A stretch of DNA of 64,000 nt from the NCBI RefSeq assembly GCF_041260665.1, contig NZ_JBGCCT010000025.1, forward strand, positions 1 through 64,000, given 5' to 3'. The notes below the pieces were generated by a model. It searched no databases. It was not told where the DNA came from and was given only the letters and a program-made list of their open reading frames with translations. The position numbers were made by a program, and so were the translations under genes. This stretch comes from Catenulispora sp. GP43 (GTDB taxonomy: Bacteria > Actinomycetota > Actinomycetes > Streptomycetales > Catenulisporaceae). Positions 1-7,977 of this stretch are shown here, one piece after another. The first letter of the stretch is position 1. Every line of letters begins with the position of its first letter.

Positions 1-182
1 CGCTACTTCGCGTTGTACGGTACCCAGCGGCCCAGCGCCGACATGGCCCGCCGCACTCATTCGGGCACGTGCGCAGCCTGGTCCCGCAGCGGCCAGGGGC
101 CCGGGGGGGGGGGGGGCCCCCCCCCCCCCCCCCCCCCCCGCCGGTATCCCACCCCTGTTCATGAAGCCATCGCCGGTCCGGC
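1..182. other. Gene-free left edge with G14-C23 homopolymer block
   Basis: No convincing gene is visible here. The only striking element is a run of 14 G (103-116) immediately followed by 23 C (117-139), a perfect potential hairpin. Short open frames across it encode only poly-Gly/Pro and are not believable. The first 100 bases could be the end of a gene that starts outside the window, but nothing recognisable is encoded. Confidence 0.6.
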
Positions 183-1394
183 TCAGCGCCGCAGCAGCAG
201 GTTCACGTCCCCGAACTCGTGCCACAGATACCGCCCCGCCAGCGCCGCGTCGTAGCCGGCCCGGATCAGCCGCGGCCCGGCGATCGCCGTCAGCATCAGC
301 AGATGCGACGCCTCCGGCTCGTGGAACCCGGTCAGCAGGCCGTCGACGACGCGCACCCCGCGCTGCGGCGTGATGATCAGCTCGGTCCACCCCTGGCCGG
401 GGTGGACCGTCCCCTCCTCGTCTGCCACAGACTCCAGGGCACGGACCGCGGTCGTGCCGATCGCGATCACCCGGCCGCCGCGGGCGCGGACGTGGTTGAC
501 CAGCTCCGCGGTCGCCTCGGGGACCGAGTACCACTCCGCGTAGGGCTTCTCGTGGGCCTCGGGTGAGGCGACGCCGGTGTGCAGGGTGATCGGTGCGATG
601 TACACGCCCTTGGCCACCAGGCGGGCCACCACCTCCGCCGAGAACGGCCGGGCCGCGCTGGGCATCTCGGCGCTGCCGGGGATCGCGGCGAAGACCGTCT
701 GGTACGCCGCGATCGGCCAGTCGCGGTCGACGTAGTCGTACCGGATCGCGCGGCCGTGGCGGCTCAGGTAGTCCGCGACCGACATCCCCAGGTCGAGGCG
801 GGCCACCCACAGCCGCGGCGTGTAGGGCCGCAGCAGGGTGACGGTCGCGCCGCCGGTCACGCGCAGGCGCAGGCCGGGGGCGGCCGGGCTGTCCGGGTCC
901 TGTGAGTCCGGCTGCTGCGAATCCGGGTCCTGCGAATCTGGGTCCTGCGAGTCCGGGTCCAGGGCGAAGGGCCTGGTCGAGCCGTCGCCCATGGGCCGGC
1001 GCAGCTCGACGATCCAGGCGTCCGGGTCCTGCGGCGTGCCGGTCGAGACGTGCAGCACCACCGACGTTCCGGTCTCGGGGTCCACCGCGTCCAGTGCGGC
1101 CGGCAGCGTCCCGGAGTTGTTCACCACCAGCAGGTCGCCGGGCTCCAGCACGTCCGGCAGGTCCGTGAACACGTAGTGCTCGACCTCGGGGTCGTCGGCC
1201 CCCCGGCCGCGCGCGACCAGCAGCCGCACCCCGTCGCGGTCCAGGCCGCGGGCCTCGGCGGGCTTGCGGGCCAGCAGGTCGGAGGAGACGCGGAACCCGG
1301 CGCCCAGCGGGCCGGCCGGCGCCGGCTCGGCCGACGCCGACTCGCGCGAGGAGGTGGCGTTCACGACAGTGGGCTCGTGCAGCAGCACCGACAT
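183..1394 (-). CDS. QueA-like S-adenosylmethionine:tRNA ribosyltransferase-isomerase
   Basis: 403-residue protein of the QueA family, which in queuosine synthesis transfers and isomerises the ribosyl group of SAM onto 7-aminomethyl-7-deazaguanine in tRNA. Visible family blocks are GDLLVVNNSGTLPAAL (about residues 86-101), YQTVFAAIPGSAEMPSA in the middle and TLHTGVASPEAHEKPYAEWY further on; the classic APTAGLHF block is changed to MPSAARPFS. Residues 146-169 are an insertion of repeated PDSQD units not expected in the family. The ATG at 1394 lies one base after the stop of the upstream SDR gene, so the two are probably translated from one message; an in-frame ATG 18 bases upstream lies inside that gene. 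No other queuosine gene is in the window, so the true substrate is uncertain. Confidence 0.8.
   Translation of the reverse strand: MSVLLHEPTVVNATSSRESASAEPAPAGPLGAGFRVSSDLLARKPAEARGLDRDGVRLLVARGRGADDPEVEHYVFTDLPDVLEPGDLLVVNNSGTLPAALDAVDPETGTSVVLHVSTGTPQDPDAWIVELRRPMGDGSTRPFALDPDSQDPDSQDPDSQQPDSQDPDSPAAPGLRLRVTGGATVTLLRPYTPRLWVARLDLGMSVADYLSRHGRAIRYDYVDRDWPIAAYQTVFAAIPGSAEMPSAARPFSAEVVARLVAKGVYIAPITLHTGVASPEAHEKPYAEWYSVPEATAELVNHVRARGGRVIAIGTTAVRALESVADEEGTVHPGQGWTELIITPQRGVRVVDGLLTGFHEPEASHLLMLTAIAGPRLIRAGYDAALAGRYLWHEFGDVNLLLRR
892..965. repeat. 15-bp tandem repeat inside the QueA-like gene
   Basis: About five imperfect copies of a 15-bp unit (TGCGAATCCGGGTCC-like on the plus strand) encode the PDSQD pentapeptide array of the QueA-like protein. 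Copy number is likely to vary between strains by slippage. Confidence 0.75.
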
Positions 1395-1395
1395 C

Positions 1396-2208
1396 TCAGG
1401 CCACCTCCACATCGGCCGCGGCGGTCTGGGGCAGCAGGTCGGAGGCCTGGTAACGGCCCGAGGGCCGGCGCTCGTCGATCAGCCGCAGGAAGGCCGGGAC
1501 CACGGTCTCGGGCAGCGGCAGGTCGCTGATGTCCTCGCCGGGGAAGGCGTCCTGGTGCATCTGTGTCTGCAGATCGCCGGGGTCGACGGCCCAGATGCGG
1601 ACTGGGTTCTGCCCCCGGGCGTTCTCCTCCAGCCCGAAGATCGCCGAGGCGTGGTCCAGCGCCGCCTTGGACGCCCCGTAGCCACCCCAGCCCTCATACG
1701 GCTCGACGGCCGCGTCGGAGGAGATGTTGATGACCTCTCCCCCGTGCTGCCGCAGCTGCGGGAGCAGCAGCTGGGTGAGGGCCAGCGGCGCCACGACGTT
1801 CACCGCGAACGTCTGCTCCAGCGCCTCCAGCGGGAAGTGCGCGAGCGCCGGCATCGGCGAGCCGCCGAGGCTGGAGGCGTTGTTCACCAGCAGGCTCGCA
1901 CCGCCGAGTTCGGAGGCCGCCTCGGCCAGGTCGGCGCGGTGCGCGTCGTCGGTGACGTCGCCGGCCAGCGCGACGACCGCGGTCAGTCCGGACAGCTCCG
2001 CCTCCGCGGCCGCCAGGCGGTCGGCGCCGCGGGCGTCGATCACCAGGGACCAGCCGCGCTCGGCCAGCCCGCGGGCCAGCGCCAGGCCCAGGCCCTGCGA
2101 GGCGCCGGTGATGACGGCCACCGGGTTGCCGCCCCAGGCGCCGTCCGGGACCCGCTCGGCCGTCTGGGCCGTCTGGGCCTGCTCGGTTCGCTTCGTAGTG
2201 GTGTTCAT
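1396..2208 (-). CDS. Short-chain dehydrogenase/reductase
   Basis: 270-residue cytosolic NAD(P)-dependent oxidoreductase of the classical SDR family. It has the nucleotide-binding motif GASQGLG (about residues 35-41), the LVNNAS structural motif and the catalytic pair in YGASK; the upstream active-site serine is in INISSDAA. The start chosen is the ATG encoding MNTTTK at 2208, because the in-frame extension upstream is Arg/Pro-rich and unlike SDR N-termini. The substrate cannot be predicted. The QueA-like gene begins one base after its stop, so both form a two-gene operon read away from the divergent histidine kinase gene. Confidence 0.85.
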   Translation of the reverse strand: MNTTTKRTEQAQTAQTAERVPDGAWGGNPVAVITGASQGLGLALARGLAERGWSLVIDARGADRLAAAEAELSGLTAVVALAGDVTDDAHRADLAEAASELGGASLLVNNASSLGGSPMPALAHFPLEALEQTFAVNVVAPLALTQLLLPQLRQHGGEVINISSDAAVEPYEGWGGYGASKAALDHASAIFGLEENARGQNPVRIWAVDPGDLQTQMHQDAFPGEDISDLPLPETVVPAFLRLIDERRPSGRYQASDLLPQTAAADVEVA

Positions 2209-2355
2209 GCCCTTCACCCTGCTCCGCGGACCGGCCGCCCGGATCGGGCGCGGGACCGGGATCATCCAGGGCCCTTGGACCTAGGACCAGCGGCCTAGGC
2301 CCGACCGGTCCCCGGCCCGATGGGGCACGGCGATCATCGGCGATACCTTGTCGAT

Positions 2356-3555
2356 ATGGACGCAGGAGTTCGCGGCAAGACCACGGCCGGCCCCCAGAAC
2401 GCGCTGGACACCATGCGCCGGCTGTCCGCGGCGGTCCTGGCGGTCAGCCGCCACCTGGCCACCGACGAGGTGCTGCAGACGATCGTGGCCACCGCCCGCG
2501 AGCTGATCGGCGCCGAGTACGCGGCCCTCGGCGTCCCGGACGGCGCGGGCAGCTTCGCGCAGTTCCTGGTGGACGGCGTCACCGACGAGCAGTGGGCCGC
2601 GATCGGGCCGCTGCCGCGCCAGCACGGCATGCTCGCCGTGATGCTCCATGACCCGGCGCCCCAGCGGCTGCCGGACATCCGCAAGGACCCGCGCTTCCGC
2701 TGGTGGCCCAAGGCCCACCCGGAGATGGACGCGTTCCTCGGTCAGCAGATCCGCGACGGCGACGAGATCCTCGGCGCGCTGTTCCTGGCCAACAAGCCCG
2801 GCGGCTTCACCAAGGACGACGAGGAGATGCTCGGGGTCCTGGCCGGCCACGCCGCCATAGCGCTGCGCCACGCCCGGCTCTACGAGCGCGAACGCGAGCT
2901 GGCGATCACCCGCGAGCGCAACCGCCTGGCCCGCGAGCTGCACGACGCCGTGGCCCAGAAGCTGTTCGCGCTGCGCCTGACCTCCCAGGCCGCCGCCGAC
3001 GTCCTGGACGCCGACCCGGCCCGGGCCCGCGCCTCGCTGGAGCAGGTCGCGACCCTGGCCAAGGAGGCCGCCGAGGAGCTGCGCTCGGTGGTGGTCGAGC
3101 TGCGGCCGGCCGAGCTGGAGGAGGACGGCCTGGCGACGACGCTGCGCAAGCACGTCGAGGTGCTGGACCGGGTGAACCAGACCGCCGGCGGGCCGCGCGT
3201 CAGGTTCGAGGGCAGCGACGTCAAAGCCCTGTCCCCGGCCGCCGAGGAGGTGTTGTTGCGCGTGGCCCAGGAGGCTCTGCACAACGCCCTGCGCCACGCG
3301 GAGGCGAAGACCATCGGCGTCCGCCTGAGCGAGCACTGCCCCGCCGGGAACAACGCCTGCGGCGGCGCGCTGTTGGAAGTGGTCGACGACGGCGTCGGCT
3401 TCGACCCGGCCGCGGTCCGCCGCGCCGGCCGCAGCCTGGGCCTGGTGTCGATGCGGGACCGCGCCAAATCGGTGCGCGGACGCCTGGACGTGGCATCCAC
3501 TCCCGGCGAGGGCACGACGATCCGTCTGGAGGTGGACCGTGGGCGCGCGGCCTGA
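2356..3555 (+). CDS. GAF-domain sensor histidine kinase (NarL/DesK type)
   Basis: 399-residue soluble two-component kinase. An N-terminal GAF sensor domain (about residues 20-175) is followed by a HisKA_3 dimerisation helix with the phosphoacceptor in [15 protein letters not shown] (His196) and a HATPase_c domain ([10 protein letters not shown] as N-box, DDGVGFD as G1 box, a second glycine box in [11 protein letters not shown]). No transmembrane segments are seen, so the signal is probably cytoplasmic (redox, gas or small ligand). The ATG at 2356 is preferred over an ATG 36 bases upstream because homologues start near MDAG. The last 17 bases overlap the response regulator gene, a strong sign of a cognate pair. 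Confidence 0.9.
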   Translation: MDAGVRGKTTAGPQNALDTMRRLSAAVLAVSRHLATDEVLQTIVATARELIGAEYAALGVPDGAGSFAQFLVDGVTDEQWAAIGPLPRQHGMLAVMLHDPAPQRLPDIRKDPRFRWWPKAHPEMDAFLGQQIRDGDEILGALFLANKPGGFTKDDEEMLGVLAGHAAIALRHARLYERERELAITRERNRLARELHDAVAQKLFALRLTSQAAADVLDADPARARASLEQVATLAKEAAEELRSVVVELRPAELEEDGLATTLRKHVEVLDRVNQTAGGPRVRFEGSDVKALSPAAEEVLLRVAQEALHNALRHAEAKTIGVRLSEHCPAGNNACGGALLEVVDDGVGFDPAAVRRAGRSLGLVSMRDRAKSVRGRLDVASTPGEGTTIRLEVDRGRAA

Positions 3556-4216
3556 GGTCATCAGGGTACTGATCGCGGACGACCACAGCATGGTCCGCCA
3601 GGGCCTGCGCACGTTCCTGGAGCTGCAGGACGGCATCGAGGTCGCCGGTGAGGCGGCGGACGGCGCGGAGTGCGCCGAGAAGGCCGCCGAGCTGAAGCCG
3701 GACGTCATCCTGCTGGACCTGGTGATGCCCGGCGTGGACGGCGTCGGCGCGATGGAGCTGCTGCGCGAGGCCGGCTCCACGGCCCGGGTCCTGGTGGTGA
3801 CCAGCTTCACCGACCGCCGCATGATCATCCCGGCCATCCGCGCGGGCGCCCGGGGCTACGTCTACAAGGACGTCGACCCCGCCGCCCTGGCAGCCGCGGT
3901 CCGCTCGGTCCACGCCGGCCACGTGCTACTGGAGCCGGAAGTGGCTGCCGCACTGCTGGACTCTGGCAGCGGCGGGGGCGCCGAGCCCGGCCCGCAGGCG
4001 CCGCCGCTGACCGCGCGCGAGCGCGAGGTGCTGGTGCTCATCGCGCAGGGGCGCTCGAACCGGGAGATCGCGCGGGCGTTGGTGCTGGCCGAGAAGACGG
4101 TGAAGACGCATGTGTCCAACATCCTGATGAAGCTCGGGGTCGCCGATCGGACGCAGGCCGCTTTGTGGGCGGTGCGGCATGGGGTGGTGGCGGAGGATGA
4201 GCGGACCTTGATGTGA
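3539..4216 (+). CDS. LuxR/NarL-family response regulator
   Basis: 225-residue DNA-binding response regulator, partner of the kinase whose 3' end it overlaps by 17 bp. The receiver domain (about residues 7-123) has the acidic pair in IADDHS, the phosphoacceptor Asp60 in LLDLVMPG, the Thr/Ser switch in VVTSF and the lysine in YVYKD. A linker rich in Gly/Pro leads to a GerE-type helix-turn-helix ([20 protein letters not shown], then the recognition helix [16 protein letters not shown]). The GTG start at 3539 lies inside the kinase gene, giving translational coupling. The regulon is not evident; the downstream TlpA-like lipoprotein is a possible target only by proximity. Confidence 0.93.
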   Translation: MGARPEVIRVLIADDHSMVRQGLRTFLELQDGIEVAGEAADGAECAEKAAELKPDVILLDLVMPGVDGVGAMELLREAGSTARVLVVTSFTDRRMIIPAIRAGARGYVYKDVDPAALAAAVRSVHAGHVLLEPEVAAALLDSGSGGGAEPGPQAPPLTAREREVLVLIAQGRSNREIARALVLAEKTVKTHVSNILMKLGVADRTQAALWAVRHGVVAEDERTLM

Positions 4217-4264
4217 GCACGACCCTGATGTGAGCGCCCGACAGCGGCATGCAAGACTTTCTCA

Positions 4265-4837
4265 ATGCTGCGCACGATGCCCAAGAAGCGCCCGGCGGTC
4301 GCCATAGCCTCGGCCGCCGCGTTGGCCTTCAGCCTCACCGCCTGCGGCGGGTCGGGGCCGAAGAACAAGGAGGGCCTGGGCACCGCCGACGCCATCGCCG
4401 TCGGGCACCGCAAGCCGGTCCCGGTGCTCTCCGGCACCACGCTGGACGGCGCCAAGCTCGACCTGGCCTCGTTCAAGGGCAAGGTGGTCGTGCTGAACAT
4501 CTGGGGGTCGTGGTGCGACTCCTGCGAGGCCGAGGCGCCGTACCTGGAACAGGCCTACCAGGCGTTCAAGGACAAGGGTGTGCAGTTCGTCGGCGTCGAC
4601 ACCCGTGACAACGCCGGGCAGGCGAAGGCGTTCGTCAAGGCCAAGCAGATCAGCTACCCGAACCTGTTCGACGACGACAGCGAGACGCTGCTGACCAAGC
4701 TGGCCGGCTTCACCTCGCTGGGGTTCCTGCCGTCCACCCTCATCATCGACAAGAACGGTGATCTGGCCTGGCGAGCGCTGCGCCCCGTGGACTACAACGA
4801 CCTGTCCGCAGCGCTCGGCCCCGTCATCGCCGAGTAG
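4265..4837 (+). CDS. TlpA/ResA-like thioredoxin-fold lipoprotein
   Basis: 190-residue membrane-anchored thiol-disulfide oxidoreductase. The N-terminus has a basic region, a hydrophobic stretch and the lipobox SLTAC (lipidated Cys27). The mature part is an AhpC-TSA/thioredoxin fold with the redox motif WCDSC (Cys84, Cys87) and the cis-proline in LPSTLIID. Such proteins reduce or oxidise extracytoplasmic thiols, for example during cytochrome c maturation; no ccs genes lie nearby, so the client is unknown. ATG 4265 has no clear ribosome-binding site; an ATG 12 bases downstream is an alternative. The 3' end overlaps the convergent dienelactone hydrolase gene by 14 bp. Confidence 0.88.
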   Translation: MLRTMPKKRPAVAIASAAALAFSLTACGGSGPKNKEGLGTADAIAVGHRKPVPVLSGTTLDGAKLDLASFKGKVVVLNIWGSWCDSCEAEAPYLEQAYQAFKDKGVQFVGVDTRDNAGQAKAFVKAKQISYPNLFDDDSETLLTKLAGFTSLGFLPSTLIIDKNGDLAWRALRPVDYNDLSAALGPVIAE

Positions 4838-5579
4838 CGAACGCCCCTGCCAGCAGCGCCAGCAGGCGGTCCCAGTGCTGCTGCAATCCGGCGGCGTCGA
4901 AGGCTGAGGTGTCGGACATCGTGAAGCCGTGGACGGTGCCCGGGTAGATCTCCGAGGTGTAGCGCACCCCCGAGGCGTCCAGCACCTGGTTCAGTTCGCT
5001 GACGGCCTCCGGCCGCATGTCGGTCTCGGCGTGGCCGATGTGGACGTCGGCGGTGATCGCCGGGATCACCTCGCGGTGCGGGCTGTCGGGCGCGTCGCCG
5101 ACCAGCTTGCCGGGGTGGAACGCGGCGACCGCCGCCACCTGGCCGGGGTGGGCCGCCGCGGTACGCAGTGCGAGGCCGCCGCCCATGCAGTAGCCGATGG
5201 TCGCGACCGGTCCGGGGGCCACTTCGGGCCGGCTGGTGAGGAAGCCCAGATAGGCGTCGGCATCGCGCAGCACGTGCTCAGGGGTGTGCGCGTGGACCAG
5301 CGGCAGCAACTGCGCGACCGCCTTCTCCCGCACCGCGGGGGTCACGAACTCGGGGAGCTCGACCAGCGGCGCCGACCCGTCGCGGTAGAACACGTTCGGG
5401 ACCAGGACGTAGTACCCGTGCTCGGCCAGTTCCCGGGCCTTGCGCTCCAACTCCGGCCGGATACCGAAGATGTCCATGTAGAACAGCACTCCCGGATGCC
5501 GCTCGCCGTCGTCGGGATACGCGGCGAAGGCGTCGGCCTGGCCGTCGGGGGTGGGGATCTGCAGCGCTGCGGTGGGCAC
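4824..5579 (-). CDS. Dienelactone hydrolase family protein
   Basis: 251-residue alpha/beta-hydrolase of the DLH family, which opens dienelactones in chlorocatechol breakdown or acts as a general esterase. The Cys-Asp-His triad is visible: Cys131 in IGYCMGGG, Asp187 in HAETDM and His217 in GTVHGFTM. The start is the GTG at 5579, preceded by GCAGGAGAGAAC as ribosome-binding site; the frame stays open far upstream but that part is antisense to nothing useful and overlaps the next gene. It lies 37 bp downstream of the TIM-barrel gene on the same strand, so both may be under the TetR regulator described below. Confidence 0.87.
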   Translation of the reverse strand: MPTAALQIPTPDGQADAFAAYPDDGERHPGVLFYMDIFGIRPELERKARELAEHGYYVLVPNVFYRDGSAPLVELPEFVTPAVREKAVAQLLPLVHAHTPEHVLRDADAYLGFLTSRPEVAPGPVATIGYCMGGGLALRTAAAHPGQVAAVAAFHPGKLVGDAPDSPHREVIPAITADVHIGHAETDMRPEAVSELNQVLDASGVRYTSEIYPGTVHGFTMSDTSAFDAAGLQQHWDRLLALLAGAFATRR

Positions 5580-5616
5580 GTTCTCTCCTGCGGTGGGCAC
5601 GCGGTCGTCAGTGAAG

Positions 5617-6675
5617 CTACTGAAGCAAGCCCGATCCATGCTGCCGTGCCGCCCCGAACTCCGCCACCACGCCGAAGGCCGCCTTCGGCTCCCACCCGAA
5701 CTCCGCGTACTCCCCCCGCGCGACACCCGGTGGCAGAACCCTGACGATCCCGAAGCTCCCGGCGTCGAAGTCGCGTTCCGGCTCATCGTCGCGGTCGCCG
5801 AGGGTCGGCAGGTCCCAGCGCGCGAAGGTGTAGACGAACGCCGCGTCGACGCCGGCCGCGTCGTAGATACCGAGCATCTCGCCGATGTAGCCGGCCTGCT
5901 CCTGCTCGTCGCGGACGGTCCCCTCCGCGATCCGCACCGGCCGCGCATCCTCGCCCCACTCGAGGATCGCGTCACCCCGCGAAGCCAGAGCGGCGGCGCC
6001 CCGGAAGGCCCCGCAGCCGAACTCGGTGACGGCGAACGGCTTGCCCTGCGCCACCTGCGCCCGCAGCGCCTCGGGGAACATGGCGGCGTTCGTGGCGTCC
6101 CGGTATCCGCCGTCGCTGGCGATCAGGTCGAAGGGCGTCCAGTCCACCGCCTCGAACGGGACCGAGGCGTACCCGACGCTGCCGTGGAACCGGGCCCGCA
6201 CCTCGCGCAGAACGCGCGCCAGGAAGGCGTTGAGTTCGGCATTGAGCTGCGGCAGCAACGCCCGGAACCGCGCGGGATCGCCGAGGATCGCCGCCCGCTC
6301 CTGGAAGGTGGCGCCGGGCAGGAACCCGTCGGTGAACAGCGTGATCTCCGATCCGGTGAGGAAGACGACGCGGGCTCCGGCCTCCCGCAGCCGCTCGGCA
6401 CGCTCGGCCGCATCGAGGAGGAACGCGAACAGCTCCTGCCGACTCAGACCGTTGGTGAACGGGCAGTACCAGACCTCCAGCCCGGCCTCGGCCGCGGCCC
6501 GCGCGGCGGTCTCCAGCCGGTCGGCGACCCCGCCGGTGATCCGGACCGCGTCGCAGTGCAGGTCCTGGCGGATCACCCGCATCTCACGCTGGACAATGGC
6601 GGGCAGGAACGGTTCGTGGTTGGTGGTGCCGGCGGAGGTGAAGCCGGTGTCGTAGGTGACGCCGAAAGCGCGCAT
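5617..6675 (-). CDS. TIM-barrel glycoside hydrolase-like protein, function unknown
   Basis: 352-residue protein that resembles a conserved actinobacterial family with a clan GH-A-like TIM barrel. Recognisable features are the beta-1 strand FGVTYDTGF, alternating strand/helix pattern, and C-terminal-side acidic residues at strand ends: TGSEITLF, VTEFGCG and FVYTFARWDLP. TEFG resembles the nucleophile strand of GH-A enzymes, but activity is not established; related proteins are often left as hypothetical. There is no signal peptide, so it acts in the cytoplasm. The ATG at 6675 faces the TetR gene, and the perfect inverted repeat between them suggests repression by that TetR protein. Confidence 0.6.
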   Translation of the reverse strand: MRAFGVTYDTGFTSAGTTNHEPFLPAIVQREMRVIRQDLHCDAVRITGGVADRLETAARAAAEAGLEVWYCPFTNGLSRQELFAFLLDAAERAERLREAGARVVFLTGSEITLFTDGFLPGATFQERAAILGDPARFRALLPQLNAELNAFLARVLREVRARFHGSVGYASVPFEAVDWTPFDLIASDGGYRDATNAAMFPEALRAQVAQGKPFAVTEFGCGAFRGAAALASRGDAILEWGEDARPVRIAEGTVRDEQEQAGYIGEMLGIYDAAGVDAAFVYTFARWDLPTLGDRDDEPERDFDAGSFGIVRVLPPGVARGEYAEFGWEPKAAFGVVAEFGAARQHGSGLLQ

Positions 6676-6698
6676 CGCTGTCTCCGATCACGAAAACT

Positions 6699-6719
6699 TA
6701 GGGTACTGACCGTACCCTA
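6699..6719. promoter_or_regulatory. Perfect inverted repeat, probable TetR operator
   Basis: TAGGGTAC-TGACC-GTACCCTA: 8-bp perfect arms around a 5-bp spacer, centred between the divergent TIM-barrel gene (start 6675) and TetR gene (start 6742). Size and position fit a TetR-family dimer site that would control both genes. Confidence 0.75.
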
Positions 6720-6741
6720 TTCTGGAGAGGAGGGTCCGGCG

Positions 6742-7338
6742 ATGGCGCCCGACACCCGCCGCCGGGGCGCGGCCCTGGAGGACGCGATCCTGCACGCAGC
6801 CGCCGATGAGCTGCGCGAATCGGGATACGCGGGCATGACGATGGACCGCGTGGCCCACCGCGCCGGGACCAACAAGAACGCGATCTACCGCCGCTGGCCC
6901 TCACGGGCCGCGCTGGGCGTCGCCGCCTATCGGCATCTGGTCGCCGCCGAACTGCAGGTCCCCGACACCGGCACCCTGCGCGGCGACGCGCTGGCCCTGC
7001 TCCGCGCCGCGAACGCGACCTGGTCCTCGCCGCAGGGCGCCGTGCTGCGGGAGCTGCTGGCGGCGGCCACCGACGACCCGGATCTGCTGGCCCTGATCCG
7101 CGAGCGCGCCGGCGACAACAGCATGGACGCCGCGTGGCTGACGTTCCTGGAGCGCGCGGTGGCACGGAACGAGGCGCCGCCGCAGGCCGTCCACCCGCGC
7201 GTGGCCTCGGTTCCGCTCACGATCCTGCGCGGCGAGTACGCGCTGCGCGGCCTGCCGGAAGTCCCCGACGCGGTGCTGGTCGAGATCGTCGACGAGATCT
7301 TCCTGCCGCTGGTCCGGGGGCGCGCGCCGCAGCCCTGA
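6742..7338 (+). CDS. TetR-family transcriptional regulator
   Basis: 198-residue repressor-type protein. The N-terminal helix-turn-helix covers about residues 12-58 (ILHAAADELRESGYAGMTMD then NKNAIYRRWPSR, with the usual IYRRWPS end), followed by an all-helical ligand/dimer domain of the TetR_C type. The ATG at 6742 follows a strong ribosome-binding site (GGAGAGGAGGG). It is transcribed away from the TIM-barrel/dienelactone hydrolase pair, across a 21-bp inverted repeat at 6699-6719 that is the likely operator for autoregulation and control of the pair. The ligand is unknown. Confidence 0.92.
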   Translation: MAPDTRRRGAALEDAILHAAADELRESGYAGMTMDRVAHRAGTNKNAIYRRWPSRAALGVAAYRHLVAAELQVPDTGTLRGDALALLRAANATWSSPQGAVLRELLAAATDDPDLLALIRERAGDNSMDAAWLTFLERAVARNEAPPQAVHPRVASVPLTILRGEYALRGLPEVPDAVLVEIVDEIFLPLVRGRAPQP

Positions 7339-7370
7339 CGGGTCCGCAGAATCCGACAAGTCCTCGGATC

Positions 7371-7393
7371 CTGAGAATCCGACAGATCCTCAG
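7371..7393. terminator. Small hairpin between convergent genes
   Basis: CTGAGAATC-CGACA-GATCCTCAG, 9-bp arms with one mismatch, overlapping the stop of the minus-strand GNAT gene and 33 bp after the TetR gene. The AGAATCCGACA sequence is also repeated just upstream (7349-7359). There is no T-tract, so terminator function is only plausible. Confidence 0.4.
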
Positions 7394-7977
7394 AAGTCGA
7401 CGCGCATGACCACCCGCCGCAGCGTCGGCCGACCCACCTCGACGAACCCCGCGTCCTCGAACATGGCCTTCGTCCCGACATGCGCCTCGCCCCACGGCAC
7501 CGGCTCGCCGGGCTCGGTGACCATCGGGTACGCCTCCAGCGCCTTGGCGCCGCGCTCGCGGGCGAAAGGCACCGTGGCCCGGGCCAACTCCCCCGCGATG
7601 CCCTGGTTCCGGTAGCCGGGCCGGGTGTGGAAGCACGTCACGGCCCAGACCCCGGAGTCGCCCTTGTCCTCGGCGCGTCCCGGCCACACCACCCGGCTGC
7701 GCCGCAGCGCGCCGAACGCGGTGCGCGGCTCGACCGCGACCCAGCCGGCGGCCTCGCCGTCCCGGTAGGCGACCAGGCCGCTGGTGTCGCGGGCCTCCGG
7801 GTCGCCGCAGGAGGTCTGCGCGCGCAGCCGGAAGGCCCGCTCCTCGTCGGAGGCGTTCTTCCAATCGCTGCCGGGGCTCTTGAAGCGCTGGCAGTAACAC
7901 CGGCGACCGTGGCAGTTGGCGGACCCGAGCACCGCTTGCAGGTCCGGCCAGGCGGCCTGGTTCGCCGGGATGATCAC
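7390..7977 (-). CDS. GNAT-family N-acetyltransferase
   Basis: 195-residue cytosolic acetyltransferase. It begins with a Trp/Cys-rich segment (WPDLQAVLGSANCHGRRCYC) typical of an actinobacterial GNAT subgroup, then has the acetyl-CoA binding loop in RPGYRNQGIAGELARA (motif A, Q/RxxGxG/A) and the C-terminal GFVEVGRPTL strand. The start is the GTG at 7977, with GGAGG ten bases upstream; it overlaps the acyltransferase stop by 4 bp (GTGA), so it is translationally coupled to that gene. Its substrate is not predictable. Confidence 0.82.
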   Translation of the reverse strand: MIIPANQAAWPDLQAVLGSANCHGRRCYCQRFKSPGSDWKNASDEERAFRLRAQTSCGDPEARDTSGLVAYRDGEAAGWVAVEPRTAFGALRRSRVVWPGRAEDKGDSGVWAVTCFHTRPGYRNQGIAGELARATVPFARERGAKALEAYPMVTEPGEPVPWGEAHVGTKAMFEDAGFVEVGRPTLRRVVMRVDF

